A stretch of 64,000 nucleotides of DNA from an uncultured Pelagibacteraceae bacterium (GTDB lineage Bacteria; Pseudomonadota; Alphaproteobacteria; Pelagibacterales; Pelagibacteraceae), in the NCBI GenBank assembly GCA_902563575.1, contig CACEXV010000001.1, forward strand, positions 186,001 to 250,000, given 5' to 3'. The notes under the pieces are model-generated. The model saw only the letters and a list, made by a program, of their open reading frames with translations, was not told where the DNA came from and searched no databases. This document shows positions 10,380 through 20,359 of this stretch, piece by piece; position 1 is the first letter of the stretch; the number at the start of each line of letters is the position of its first letter. Position numbers and translations under genes: made by a program.

Positions 10380-11304
10380 AAAAATATGTATAGTGTATGG
10401 TGAGACAAAAAGTATTAATGCAGAAATTATTTTTAAATCTATATCAAAATTAAATAAATCGCTAAAAAAGAAAATTTTTATAATTGGAAATTTTAAAATC
10501 ATAAAAAAACAATTGAAAGAACTTAATTACAAGCTACATCTTAATAAAATAAATAATCTATCGGAATTTTCAAAAAAAATTGATATTTTGAACATTAAGG
10601 ATAACAGAAAAAAAAATTATATACTTCAATGTATCGATATCGCACACAATCTAGCCATCAAAAAAATGATAAATGGTTTTATAAATTGTCCTGTTGATAA
10701 AAAAATTTTTAGAGGCAAATTCAATGGTATGACAGAATATGTATCAAGAAAGAATAATACCAAAAAAAATGAAATAATGATGATTTACAACCCTTCCCTT
10801 TCGGTTGTCCCTTTAACAACACATATCAAATTAAATAAGGTAACTTCATATATTTCTCAAAAAAAAATAATAATGAAAATTAGTAACTTAAATATATATT
10901 TTAAAAATTTATTTAAATTTAAACCAAAAATTGCTGTATTAGGTTTAAATCCACATAATTCTGAATATGATAAAAATTCAGAGGAGGTTAAATACATAAT
11001 TCCAGCTCTTAAAAAATTAAAAAAAATGAATGTTAGTGTTGAGGGTCCTTTTTCTGCAGACAGTTTTTTTCAAAAGAATAATTTAAAAAAATATGACGTT
11101 GTTGTTGGCATGTACCACGATCAAGTTTTAACACCTTTTAAAACTATTTTTGACTATGATGCAATCAATATTACGCTTGGATTAAAATACATTAGAGTTT
11201 CACCCGATCATGGTACTGGTGCTAATATAATTGGTAAAAAAATTGCAAATTCTCAGAGCATGTTCAAAGCGATCAATTTTTTAAATAAAGCCAAATATAA
11301 ATGA
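10372..11304 (+). CDS. pdxA: 4-hydroxythreonine-4-phosphate dehydrogenase
   Basis: GMYHDQVLTPFKT, INITLGLKYIRVSPDHGTGANI, LGLNPHNSE. Confidence 0.9.
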   Translation: MSKKICIVYGETKSINAEIIFKSISKLNKSLKKKIFIIGNFKIIKKQLKELNYKLHLNKINNLSEFSKKIDILNIKDNRKKNYILQCIDIAHNLAIKKMINGFINCPVDKKIFRGKFNGMTEYVSRKNNTKKNEIMMIYNPSLSVVPLTTHIKLNKVTSYISQKKIIMKISNLNIYFKNLFKFKPKIAVLGLNPHNSEYDKNSEEVKYIIPALKKLKKMNVSVEGPFSADSFFQKNNLKKYDVVVGMYHDQVLTPFKTIFDYDAINITLGLKYIRVSPDHGTGANIIGKKIANSQSMFKAINFLNKAKYK

Positions 11305-12089
11305 AGCCAAAAAAATCGTTAGGTCAAAATTTTTTAATAGATAAAAATATTTTAACAAAAATTGTTAACTTAGTTAACATCGATGGTGAGAACATATTAG
11401 AAATTGGGCCAGGAACAGGCAATCTAACAAATGAAATATTAAATAAGAAACCAAACACCTATCTTTGTATAGAAAAAGATAAAGAATTAAATGATATAAT
11501 TATTAAAAAATTTCAAGGTAAAAAAGGTTTCATTTCTATTAATAAAGATATCCTGGAATTTGATATAGAAAATAATATTCATAAAAAATCTATTATCTTT
11601 GGAAATTTGCCTTATAACATTTCTACCAAGATTTTAATCAATTTAATTAAATTTAAAATCTGGCCCCCAAAATATAAATTTTTAATCTTAATGTTCCAAA
11701 AAGAGGTCGCTCAGAGGATTTGTGCAAAATTTAATACAAAAAATTATGGAAGAATAAGTATTCTAACAAAATCAAGATTAAAAATAGTTGATCATTTTGA
11801 TATCTCAAGAAATTCTTTTTATCCTAAACCGAAGATTGATTCTACTTTAATAATTTTTGAGCCTAAAACGATTAATGCATTAAATTTTAAAAATATTGAG
11901 AATCTAGAAAAAATTACAAATATTCTTTTTTCTAATAGGCGTAAAATGATTAATAAAAGCCTAAAGAAAATTCTACCTGAAAAATTAATTAATTCTAAAT
12001 TAAATGATATAAGTTTAAAGATGAGACCACAAGAGTTGCCAGAGTCCATTTATTTCAGAATAACTAGCTGTTATGAGTCGGCAAAGTAA
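11301..12089 (+). CDS. rsmA: 16S rRNA dimethyladenosine transferase (KsgA)
   Basis: KKSLGQNFLIDKNI, ILEIGPGTGNLT, FGNLPYNIST. Confidence 0.96.
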   Translation: MKPKKSLGQNFLIDKNILTKIVNLVNIDGENILEIGPGTGNLTNEILNKKPNTYLCIEKDKELNDIIIKKFQGKKGFISINKDILEFDIENNIHKKSIIFGNLPYNISTKILINLIKFKIWPPKYKFLILMFQKEVAQRICAKFNTKNYGRISILTKSRLKIVDHFDISRNSFYPKPKIDSTLIIFEPKTINALNFKNIENLEKITNILFSNRRKMINKSLKKILPEKLINSKLNDISLKMRPQELPESIYFRITSCYESAK

Positions 12090-12666
12090 CTTGATTTAAT
12101 TCTTTTTTAATTATCTTTTCAATTTGGCTAAAGCAGTTTTCTAAGTTATCATTTATTAAAATATAATCGTATTCATTCCAATGATGCTTATCTTCATCGT
12201 AGGAACTTAATCTTTTATCGATAGAGTCTGCATTTCCCTTGTTCCTATCTATCAATCTTTTTTTTAATTCATCTTTATTAGGAGGTAAAATAAATATCTT
12301 TACTAAATTTAGTTCTTTATACTTAGATAATTGATTTGTTCCTTGCCAGTCTATATCGAAAAGAATATTAAAATTTTTATCCTGAAGATCATTCACTGAT
12401 TTCTTTGAGGTTCCGTAATAATTATCAAAAATTTTAGCAAATTCATAAAATTCGTTATTTTTAATCTTTTTTTCAAATTCATCTTTAGTGATAAAAAAAT
12501 AATCTACTGAATCTACCTCATTTGCTCTTGGTTTGCGTGTTGTATGTGAAATGGATATTTTAAAGTTACTAAATTTTTGTTGTATTTTTTTTGAAATTGT
12601 TGTTTTCCCAGCTCCCGATGGAGATGACAAAACAATCATTATGTTTTTATTTTCTTTACTACTCAA
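12064..12666 (-). CDS. gmk: Guanylate kinase
   Basis: MIVLSSPSGAGKTTISKK, SHTTRKPRANEVDSVDYFF. Confidence 0.95.
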   Translation of the reverse strand: MSSKENKNIMIVLSSPSGAGKTTISKKIQQKFSNFKISISHTTRKPRANEVDSVDYFFITKDEFEKKIKNNEFYEFAKIFDNYYGTSKKSVNDLQDKNFNILFDIDWQGTNQLSKYKELNLVKIFILPPNKDELKKRLIDRNKGNADSIDKRLSSYDEDKHHWNEYDYILINDNLENCFSQIEKIIKKELNQVTLPTHNS

Positions 12667-12694
12667 ATCTTACGCTGCTTGTTAAAATTTATTG

Positions 12695-12934
12695 TTAAGA
12701 TGACTTAGACTCAATAAATTTAATAGCGTCACCAACAGTTAAGATTTTTTCGGCCTCACTATCAGAAATTTCTGAGCCGAATTCTTCTTCGAAAGCCATG
12801 ACTAGTTCTACTGTATCTAAACTGTCTGCACCAAGATCATCAATAAAACTTGCTTCATCTACGACCTTGTTCTCGTCGACACCTAGATGGTCTGCAACTA
12901 TTTTTTTTACTTTCGCACCTATATCTTTTGACAT
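12695..12934 (-). CDS. acpP: Acyl carrier protein
   Basis: [22 protein letters not shown] phosphopantetheine site. Confidence 0.98.
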   Translation of the reverse strand: MSKDIGAKVKKIVADHLGVDENKVVDEASFIDDLGADSLDTVELVMAFEEEFGSEISDSEAEKILTVGDAIKFIESKSS

Positions 12935-12992
12935 TTTTCTCCTTGATTTAAAACTTTGATTATATTTGGATATAAATTATTCATAGATATTG

Positions 12993-13727
12993 TCAAGACA
13001 TATACATACCGCCGTTAACATGTATTGTTTCGCCGGTAATATAATCAGATAAATCAGATGCTAGAAATGCAACACAGTTAGAAACATCCTCTCCAGACCC
13101 CAGGTAACCCGAGGGTATCTTATTTACTAGTATTTTTTTAAAATCTTCACTGATTTTATCTGTCATTTCGGTCTTAATGAAACCGGGTGAAACGCAATTT
13201 ATATTTATCTTTTTCTTGGCATACTCTATAGCAAGACTTTTTGAAAAACCAATTATTCCAGCTTTAGATGCTGCGTAATTAGCTTGCCCCAAATTGCCTG
13301 TATGACCAACAACTGACGTGATATTTATTATCTTGCCATATTTATTTTTTAACATTTTTTTAATTGAAAATTTACACATTAAAAATGTAGATGTTAAATT
13401 GATATCTATTACTTTTTTCCAATCATCTTGATTTAATCTTACTGATATATTGTCCAAAGTTATGCCAGCATTATTAATCAGAACATCCAACCCTCCAAGC
13501 TCTTTGAAACAGTGCTCAACAAATTCCTCGATTTTGTCGTGATCATTGAGCTTAAATCTAATGTATTTTACGTTTGGATAAGTGCTTTTAAGCTTTTTTA
13601 ACTTTTCCTCATTAGTGCCTGTAGCTAAAACTTCAGCACCTAGCTCTAAAAATTTCTTAACAAGTGTATTGCCTATTCCACCAGTGGCACCTGTAATTAT
13701 AATTTTTTTATTTTTCAAGTTCATCAT
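12993..13727 (-). CDS. fabG: 3-oxoacyl-ACP reductase
   Basis: SDR fold: ITGATGGIGNTL, NNAGITLDN, YAASKAGIIGFSK, CVSPGFIKTEMT. Confidence 0.93.
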   Translation of the reverse strand: MMNLKNKKIIITGATGGIGNTLVKKFLELGAEVLATGTNEEKLKKLKSTYPNVKYIRFKLNDHDKIEEFVEHCFKELGGLDVLINNAGITLDNISVRLNQDDWKKVIDINLTSTFLMCKFSIKKMLKNKYGKIINITSVVGHTGNLGQANYAASKAGIIGFSKSLAIEYAKKKININCVSPGFIKTEMTDKISEDFKKILVNKIPSGYLGSGEDVSNCVAFLASDLSDYITGETIHVNGGMYMS

Positions 13728-14649
13728 TCAATTTCTTAATATCATTTAATGAGTTAATACTAAAGGTATTAGTATCTTTGATTGTTCGTTTAACCATTCC
13801 TGTTAATGCTTTTCCTGGACCTATCTCTATAAACTGTTTTACACCTTTCTTGCTCATATTAATCATACTTTCTCTCCATCTTACTTTAGAATAAATCTGT
13901 TTGAGAAGCATTTCTTTAATTTCTAAAGGTTCAGAATATGGACTTGCATTAACATTTCCCATAATTTCTTTTGACGGTTTAGAAAAATTTATTGAATTTA
14001 TTTTTTTCTCCATTCTTTTGGCAGCCTTTTGCATCAATGAACAATGAAAAGGTGCACTAACAGGTAATAAAATACTTTTTTTACTATCTGACTTCAATTG
14101 GTTCTGAAGTTTTTCAATTGAATTTGTATCACCGCTGACAATAATTTGGCCGACTGCGTTGTCATTAGCAATTTCACAAATATTTTTATCAGAGATTTTT
14201 TCGATATACTTTTCTAGATCTTCTAAATTTAAACCAAGCACTGCTAACATTTTGCCTTCACCAACTGGTACTGACTCCTGCATCGCCTTTCCTCTTTCAT
14301 GTAATAAATAAATAGCGTCATCTAATTTTAATGAATTTGAAGCGACAAGAGCACTATATTCTCCTAGCGAATGTCCAGCAAAATATTTTATATCTTTTTC
14401 TAAGTTGATATTTAACTCTTTTTTGAAAATCTCATAAATTGATAGACTTACAACTAAAATTGCTGGCTGAGTATTCATCGTAAGTTTTAGATCATCTTCC
14501 GGTCCCTCTAATATAATTTTAGAAAGTTTATAATTTAATTTATCATCAGCTTTTTGAAAAATTTCTTTTACTGAAGCGAAGTTATCATAAAATTCCTTGC
14601 CCATGCCTACAATTTGTGATCCTTGACCTGGAAATATTATTGCTTTCAT
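13708..14649 (-). CDS. fabD: Malonyl-CoA:ACP transacylase
   Basis: MKAIIFPGQGSQIVGMG, AGHSLGEYSALV; start set at ATG 14649 rather than the ORF-track start at 14778. Confidence 0.95.
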   Translation of the reverse strand: MKAIIFPGQGSQIVGMGKEFYDNFASVKEIFQKADDKLNYKLSKIILEGPEDDLKLTMNTQPAILVVSLSIYEIFKKELNINLEKDIKYFAGHSLGEYSALVASNSLKLDDAIYLLHERGKAMQESVPVGEGKMLAVLGLNLEDLEKYIEKISDKNICEIANDNAVGQIIVSGDTNSIEKLQNQLKSDSKKSILLPVSAPFHCSLMQKAAKRMEKKINSINFSKPSKEIMGNVNASPYSEPLEIKEMLLKQIYSKVRWRESMINMSKKGVKQFIEIGPGKALTGMVKRTIKDTNTFSINSLNDIKKLNDELEK

Positions 14650-14667
14650 AAAAATCCTAAAATAAAC

Positions 14668-14713
14668 ACTTATAATCCTATTGAAAAAGGATAGTTTAAA
14701 TAGTATAAGTCCG
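14668..14713 (+). promoter_or_regulatory. Candidate structured leader upstream of rpsF (S6:S18-binding-like)
   Basis: Outer pair ACTTATA (14668-14674)/TATAAGT (14704-14710), inner pair ATCCT/AGGAT, followed immediately by CCG (14711-14713). Confidence 0.3.
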
Positions 14714-14742
14714 ATCTTTAAATTAGTAAAATTATATTTTAT

Positions 14743-15066
14743 ATGAGTTTTTATGAACATACAATCGTGGCTCGTCAAGATGCATCCTCAAAACAATTAG
14801 CTGATTTTGAGGACAAATACTCAAATATTCTTAAAGATCATTCAGGAAAATTAATTAAACTTGAAAAATGGGGTCTAATCAATTTTGCTAGAAAAATTAA
14901 GAAATTTAATAAAGGCCATTTTTTACACTATAAAGTTGAGAGTGAAAGCAATTCAATGGATGAAATAAAAAAGAAAATTAAATTGGATAAGTTAGTTATT
15001 AAAGATTTAGTTATCAAATATAAAAAATTAGATTTAAAAACAGAGTATTTTAAAAAGGATAAATGA
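14743..15066 (+). CDS. rpsF: 30S ribosomal protein S6
   Basis: [12 protein letters not shown]; followed by rpsR and rplI. Confidence 0.95.
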   Translation: MSFYEHTIVARQDASSKQLADFEDKYSNILKDHSGKLIKLEKWGLINFARKIKKFNKGHFLHYKVESESNSMDEIKKKIKLDKLVIKDLVIKYKKLDLKTEYFKKDK

Positions 15067-15335
15067 TGAAAAAAAAATCAAGAAATTTTAAAAGAAATTC
15101 AAATCCTCTTAATAAGTTAAGTCTATTTCAAAAGAACGACGTGCGTGGTGTGAAAAAGTGCCCGCTTTCTGGTAAAGACGCTCCAGTTATTGATTACAAA
15201 AATATAAAACTTTTGAGAAAATATTTAACCGAAAATAGTAAGATTTTATCATCTAGAATTACCGCGGTTTCTCAAAATAAACAGAGAAAAATTAATAGAG
15301 AAGTTCGAAGAGCTAAATTTTTAGGATTATTATAG
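15063..15335 (+). CDS. rpsR: 30S ribosomal protein S18
   Basis: [58 protein letters not shown]. Confidence 0.97.
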   Translation: MMKKKSRNFKRNSNPLNKLSLFQKNDVRGVKKCPLSGKDAPVIDYKNIKLLRKYLTENSKILSSRITAVSQNKQRKINREVRRAKFLGLL

Positions 15336-15797
15336 ATGCAAATTATATTACTTGAAAATATTTCAAAACTTGGAAAAATTGGGGACACTGTAAATGTTAA
15401 AAATGGTTACGCCCGGAATTTTCTTTTAAAAAAAGGTAAAGCTTTAAGAGTGAACAAAGAAAATTTGGATTACGTAAGCAAAAAGAAAGATGAATTAAAT
15501 AAAAAGAACCAAAAAATTAAACAACAATTTGTTGAAATTTCAAAAAAAATAAATAACAAAATGTTAATTTTTAAGAAAGAAAGTAAAGAGAATGGTGACT
15601 TATATGCCTTTATAAAACCAAAAGAAATATCAACAGCATTTGAAAATCAACTTAAAACAGAGATAAAGCCAAGCCAAATAATTCTTAAAACAGATATTAA
15701 TAAGGTTGGTAATTATAGTCTTGAGGTAAATTTATACCCAGAAGTTTACTCAGTTGTAAAGATAAAGGTAGATAAATTGTCATCGATAAAATCTTAA
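15336..15797 (+). CDS. rplI: 50S ribosomal protein L9
   Basis: MQIILLENISKLGKIGDTVNVKNGYARNFLL. Confidence 0.97.
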   Translation: MQIILLENISKLGKIGDTVNVKNGYARNFLLKKGKALRVNKENLDYVSKKKDELNKKNQKIKQQFVEISKKINNKMLIFKKESKENGDLYAFIKPKEISTAFENQLKTEIKPSQIILKTDINKVGNYSLEVNLYPEVYSVVKIKVDKLSSIKS

Positions 15798-15801
15798 TTA
15801 C

Positions 15802-15810
15802 TTTTCCACA
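15802..15810 (+). promoter_or_regulatory. DnaA-box-like 9-mer TTTTCCACA upstream of dnaB
   Basis: Direct read; one mismatch to TTATNCACA; inverted partner at 15873-15881. Confidence 0.4.
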
Positions 15811-15872
15811 GGTAGAAAATACAGTGTGTAACTTTTTACTTTAAAAAAAAGGTGCATTCAGTGATATATCTG

Positions 15873-15881
15873 TGTGGAAAA
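15873..15881 (-). promoter_or_regulatory. DnaA-box-like 9-mer TTTTCCACA (reverse), overlapping the dnaB GTG start
   Basis: + strand reads TGTGGAAAA; exact reverse complement of 15802-15810. Confidence 0.4.
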
Positions 15882-17298
15882 TATTAATCTTAAGCCAAAA
15901 AATTCTATTGAAAACAAACTTCCCTCTAATATCGAAGCTGAGCAGGCTTTGATTGGCTCCATTTTAGTGAATAATGATATTATCGATGAAATTTCAAATC
16001 TTCTAAAATCTGAGAAGTTTTTTGATCCTGTTCATAAAAAAATATTCAAAGTGATTGAGTCTTTAAATAACAAAGGAATGATTGCAAATCCCATAACATT
16101 AAAAAACTATTTTGAAAATTTAAATGAATTAGATGAAGTTGGTGGAGCAGAATATCTAGTAAAACTAACTAGGTTTGCATCTTCATCAAAACAGGCAACA
16201 GATTATGCTAAAATTGTTCACGAAAATTTTGTTAAAAGAGAGCTGCTTGAAATTTCAAACGTTATAAGCGAGGACTCTTTAGATGTTGATCTTGATAAAT
16301 CCTCTGAAAATATTATCGAGGATGCAGAAAAATCTTTGTTTGATTTAGCAGAGAGAGGAAATTTTTCTCAGTCTTTTTTACAATTCAATCAAGCAATAGA
16401 TCAAACAATCTCAATGGCAAAAAGTGCCATCAAAAGTGATCAAGGTATAGTTGGTGTTCCGTCAGGTTTAACTGCATTAGATGAAAAGCTTGGTGGTTTA
16501 CATAAATCAGATTTAGTTATTATAGCTGGTAGACCGTCGATGGGTAAAACTGCATTGGCTACAAATATAGCTTACCATGCAGCGAAAAATATTTTTGAAA
16601 AAAATGAAAAATCATCTGTAGCTTTTTTTTCATTAGAAATGTCTTCTGAGCAACTTTCCACAAGAATTTTATCTGAACAATCAAGAATTCAATCTAATGA
16701 TATTCGACGAGGTAGAGCGTCAGAGGAGCAACTTAACCGATTTATTGAAACCTCCAGAAATATATATGATTTACCTTTATATATTGATGAAACTCCCGCT
16801 ATCACAATATCAACTATGAGCAACAGAGCACGAAGAATTAAAAGATTGTTTGGATTAAGTTTAATAGTTGTAGATTATATTCAACTAATGAAAACTAATG
16901 CCAAGAAATACGAAGGGAGAGTTCAAGAATTGTCTGAAATTACACAAGGATTAAAAGCGCTAGCAAAAGAATTATCTGTCCCTGTTCTTGCATTATCTCA
17001 ATTATCGAGGGCTGTAGAGCAAAGGGATGACAAAATTCCACAACTTTCGGACTTAAGAGAATCAGGTTCAATTGAACAAGATGCCGATGTAGTAATGTTT
17101 GTATACAGAGAACAATATTATCTTGAAAAAAAAGAACCAAAACAGGGTTCAATAGAACATGCTGAATGGCAATCAAAAATGAACGATATTTACGGTTTAG
17201 CTGATATAATTATTGGGAAGCAAAGACATGGTCCGACAGGCAATGTTCAAGTTGAATTTGAGGGTCAATACACTAAATTTAAAGATTTAAAGCAATAA
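15874..17298 (+). CDS. dnaB: Replicative DNA helicase
   Basis: LPSNIEAEQALIGSIL, AGRPSMGKTALATNIA, LRESGSIEQDADVVMFVYRE; GTG start. Confidence 0.96.
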   Translation: MENINLKPKNSIENKLPSNIEAEQALIGSILVNNDIIDEISNLLKSEKFFDPVHKKIFKVIESLNNKGMIANPITLKNYFENLNELDEVGGAEYLVKLTRFASSSKQATDYAKIVHENFVKRELLEISNVISEDSLDVDLDKSSENIIEDAEKSLFDLAERGNFSQSFLQFNQAIDQTISMAKSAIKSDQGIVGVPSGLTALDEKLGGLHKSDLVIIAGRPSMGKTALATNIAYHAAKNIFEKNEKSSVAFFSLEMSSEQLSTRILSEQSRIQSNDIRRGRASEEQLNRFIETSRNIYDLPLYIDETPAITISTMSNRARRIKRLFGLSLIVVDYIQLMKTNAKKYEGRVQELSEITQGLKALAKELSVPVLALSQLSRAVEQRDDKIPQLSDLRESGSIEQDADVVMFVYREQYYLEKKEPKQGSIEHAEWQSKMNDIYGLADIIIGKQRHGPTGNVQVEFEGQYTKFKDLKQ

Positions 17299-17320
17299 TT
17301 TAATTTTTGTTATCATTTTT

Positions 17321-19810
17321 TTGAGGTATATTTTGATAATCCTCATGATTTTAAAAATTTACAAAAAATTAATTACTGATTTTTCGAAATTTTCATTATT
17401 TTTAATATTACTTTCTGTTATTTCTGCTCTTTATTTCTCAAAAAATTTTAATTTAGATGCCTCATCTGATGCATTATTGTTGGAAGGTGATAAAGATCTA
17501 GAATTTTTAAGAGAGGTAAACGATAGATATGGCTCTAGAGATTTTCTTGTAATGACTTATGAGCCTAACTCTAGCTTTGAAAAAGAGGATACCATTATCG
17601 ACCTCCAATTTTTAAAATCAAAGATTGAAAAATTATCATGGGTCGATCAAGTTATTACTTTAGCAGATGTTCCTTTGTTAAAGAGTACAGATGAGCCTCT
17701 GATGGATCGACTTAAAAACTATAAAACATTATCTTATCCAGAAATTGATAAAAAAAGAGGCTTACAAGAAATTTTAGAAAGCCCAATATTTAGAGACTAT
17801 ATTATCAGCGCTGATGGAAAAACTTCTGCAATAGTTGTTTACTTAAAAAAAGACGAAAGATTAAATGAATTTATTAATCAAAAAAATAATTATTTTAAGT
17901 TATTTAATAATAAGGAGTCCAGTAGGATTGAAAAAGAAAAATATAAAACATTTTTAAAGGATTATGAAGATTACAAAAATTTATACAATAAAAGAAACCA
18001 TCAGAATATTAATGAAATCAGAGATGTAATTAGTAAATATAGTCAAAATGCAAAAATCCATTTAGGTGGTATTCCAATGATAGCGGATGACATGATGACG
18101 TTTATTAAAAACGATATTATCGTTTTTGGCCTTGGGGTTTTTATATTCATAGTTTTAACATTATGGGTAATTTTCAGAAGCTATAAATGGGTTTTGGTGC
18201 CATTGATGGGGTGCGCTTCTTCAGTAATATTAATGGTTGGTCTCTTGGGATTTTTGGGCTGGAAAGTGACTGTAATATCATCGAACTTTATTGCTTTAAT
18301 GTTAATACTGAACATGGCAATGAATATTCACATCACTGTAAGATTCTTACAGCTAAAAAAAGAATTGGTAAATGAGACTAATAACGAAATAATTTTCATT
18401 ACCGCAAAAAAAATGTTTTTGCCTATTCTTTATACAGTTTTAACAACTATATGTGCTTTTTTATCTTTAATATTTAGTGGAATAAAACCTATTATTGATT
18501 TTGGTTGGATGATGGCATTAGGATTGTTAGTTTCAATATTATTAACTTTTATCTTAATCCCCTCTCTTTTAAATATTATATCATCCGATGAAAGTCTTAT
18601 TATAGAAAATAAACAAAAGTCCCTTGTCACTTCTCTATTAGGAAAAATTTCAAAACAAAGTGGTATATTAATATTTGGGCCAACCCTTTTTATAATTTTT
18701 TTAAGTTTCTATGGAATTTCCAAACTTGAAGTTGAAAATAGTTTTATCAATTATTTCGATAAAAAAACTGAAATTTATATAGGTATGAAGAAGATAGACG
18801 ATAAGCTTGGTGGAACAACACCATTAGATGTAATTGTCAAATTTCCTATAACAAAAGAAGAAACTGGAGAAGACGAATTTGCAGAGTGGGACGAAGATAA
18901 CCAAAAAGAGGAGAATAAAGAAACTTATTGGTTCACCCGAGATAAGATCGATAAGATTATAAAAGTACATGACTATTTGGACTCTTTGCCTGAAATAGGC
19001 AAGGTTTTATCTTTTGGATCAATAATTAGAGTAGCTGAAGATTTAAATAAAAAGGAATTACAAAGTTTGGAAATTGCTGTTTTGTACAGCAAAATTCCTC
19101 AAGAACTAAGGAATGAAATAGTATTGCCTTATATTTCAGTTAAAAATAACGAGGCCAGAATTTCAGTGAGAATAAAAGACTCGCTTGAAGATCTAAGAAG
19201 AGATGAATTAATTAAAAAAATCAAATTTGATCTTAGAGAAAAGGTCGGGTTAGAAAAAAATGAGTTTAAACTTTCAGGTGTATTAATTTTATTTAATAAT
19301 TTGCTCCAAAGTTTGTTTAAGTCACAAATTTTAACTCTTGGTTTTGTTATGTTAGGTATTTCATTAATGTTTTTTATTCTTTTTAAAGATTTAACTCTAG
19401 CAATGATTGGTGTGGTTCCTAACTTTATTGCAGCTTTTTTTATTTTGGGTTTAATAGGAATTTTGGGCATACCTTTAGATATGATGACAATTACTATAGC
19501 CGCAATAACTATAGGTATAGCCGTTGATAATAGTATTCATTACATTTACCGATTTAGAGAGGAATTTATTAATAGTCAAAATTATAATCAAACGATAGAC
19601 AGATGTCATAGCACTGTAGGTATTGCGATTTTAAATACCTCCATAACAATTGTTTTTGGTTTCTCAATTCTAGTTCTATCAAACTTTATACCGACAATTT
19701 ATTTTGGTTTTTTTACTGGCGTAGCTATGTTATTAGCTCTCATTTCAGTGCTAACACTGTTGCCAAAATTAATTTCAACATTTAAACCCTTTGGTGATGA
19801 AAAATTTTAA
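17321..19810 (+). CDS. RND/MMPL-family transporter
   Basis: 829 aa, two repeated multi-TM halves with large loops, GIAVDNSIHYIYRFREE motif. Confidence 0.8.
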   Translation: MRYILIILMILKIYKKLITDFSKFSLFLILLSVISALYFSKNFNLDASSDALLLEGDKDLEFLREVNDRYGSRDFLVMTYEPNSSFEKEDTIIDLQFLKSKIEKLSWVDQVITLADVPLLKSTDEPLMDRLKNYKTLSYPEIDKKRGLQEILESPIFRDYIISADGKTSAIVVYLKKDERLNEFINQKNNYFKLFNNKESSRIEKEKYKTFLKDYEDYKNLYNKRNHQNINEIRDVISKYSQNAKIHLGGIPMIADDMMTFIKNDIIVFGLGVFIFIVLTLWVIFRSYKWVLVPLMGCASSVILMVGLLGFLGWKVTVISSNFIALMLILNMAMNIHITVRFLQLKKELVNETNNEIIFITAKKMFLPILYTVLTTICAFLSLIFSGIKPIIDFGWMMALGLLVSILLTFILIPSLLNIISSDESLIIENKQKSLVTSLLGKISKQSGILIFGPTLFIIFLSFYGISKLEVENSFINYFDKKTEIYIGMKKIDDKLGGTTPLDVIVKFPITKEETGEDEFAEWDEDNQKEENKETYWFTRDKIDKIIKVHDYLDSLPEIGKVLSFGSIIRVAEDLNKKELQSLEIAVLYSKIPQELRNEIVLPYISVKNNEARISVRIKDSLEDLRRDELIKKIKFDLREKVGLEKNEFKLSGVLILFNNLLQSLFKSQILTLGFVMLGISLMFFILFKDLTLAMIGVVPNFIAAFFILGLIGILGIPLDMMTITIAAITIGIAVDNSIHYIYRFREEFINSQNYNQTIDRCHSTVGIAILNTSITIVFGFSILVLSNFIPTIYFGFFTGVAMLLALISVLTLLPKLISTFKPFGDEKF

Positions 19811-20359
19811 ATGATCGAAAATTTTTTGGAGATTGCGAAAGATTATTTTAATATTTTTGATGCAGTTGTTTTTATCATTTTTATTTATTGTGTTATTCAA
19901 TGTACCGGTAAAGGTTTCACATTAAGTTTTTTTTCGTTTATGAAGTGGATCGGGGCTCTAATAATTACTTTTATAATTCATCCAAAACTACAACCCTGGG
20001 TATCTGATTACATCAACTCACCTTTTATTAATGGTATAGGTTTGGGAATTATAATATATTTCACTGCGTTATTTATCTTAATTCTTTTCGGGAAATTTTT
20101 AAACAATTCGATGAAATGGACAGGATTCGGTTCGATGGACAAAACATTTGGTTTTTTTTTTGGTATATTTAAAGGTTACGTTGTTTCAGTTTGTTTATTT
20201 GCTTTATTAAATTGGTTTTATCCATTAGATAAATGGGGTATAGAAGTTGATAAATCTTTTACTTATAGTTTTTTAAAAAATGGTAGTGATGTATTGATCG
20301 ATGAATTTCCAGAGTACCAAGAGTTTGAAAATACTAAGGACAAAATTGAAAAAATCTAG
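19811..20359 (+). CDS. cvpA: CvpA family membrane protein
   Basis: Multi-TM protein immediately upstream of purF, conserved cvpA-purF order. Confidence 0.8.
   Translation: MIENFLEIAKDYFNIFDAVVFIIFIYCVIQCTGKGFTLSFFSFMKWIGALIITFIIHPKLQPWVSDYINSPFINGIGLGIIIYFTALFILILFGKFLNNSMKWTGFGSMDKTFGFFFGIFKGYVVSVCLFALLNWFYPLDKWGIEVDKSFTYSFLKNGSDVLIDEFPEYQEFENTKDKIEKI

Noticed and set aside
14650-14778. N-terminal extension of the fabD ORF
   Set aside because: Upstream of the canonical MKAIIFPGQGSQ start and antisense over the rpsF leader and start.
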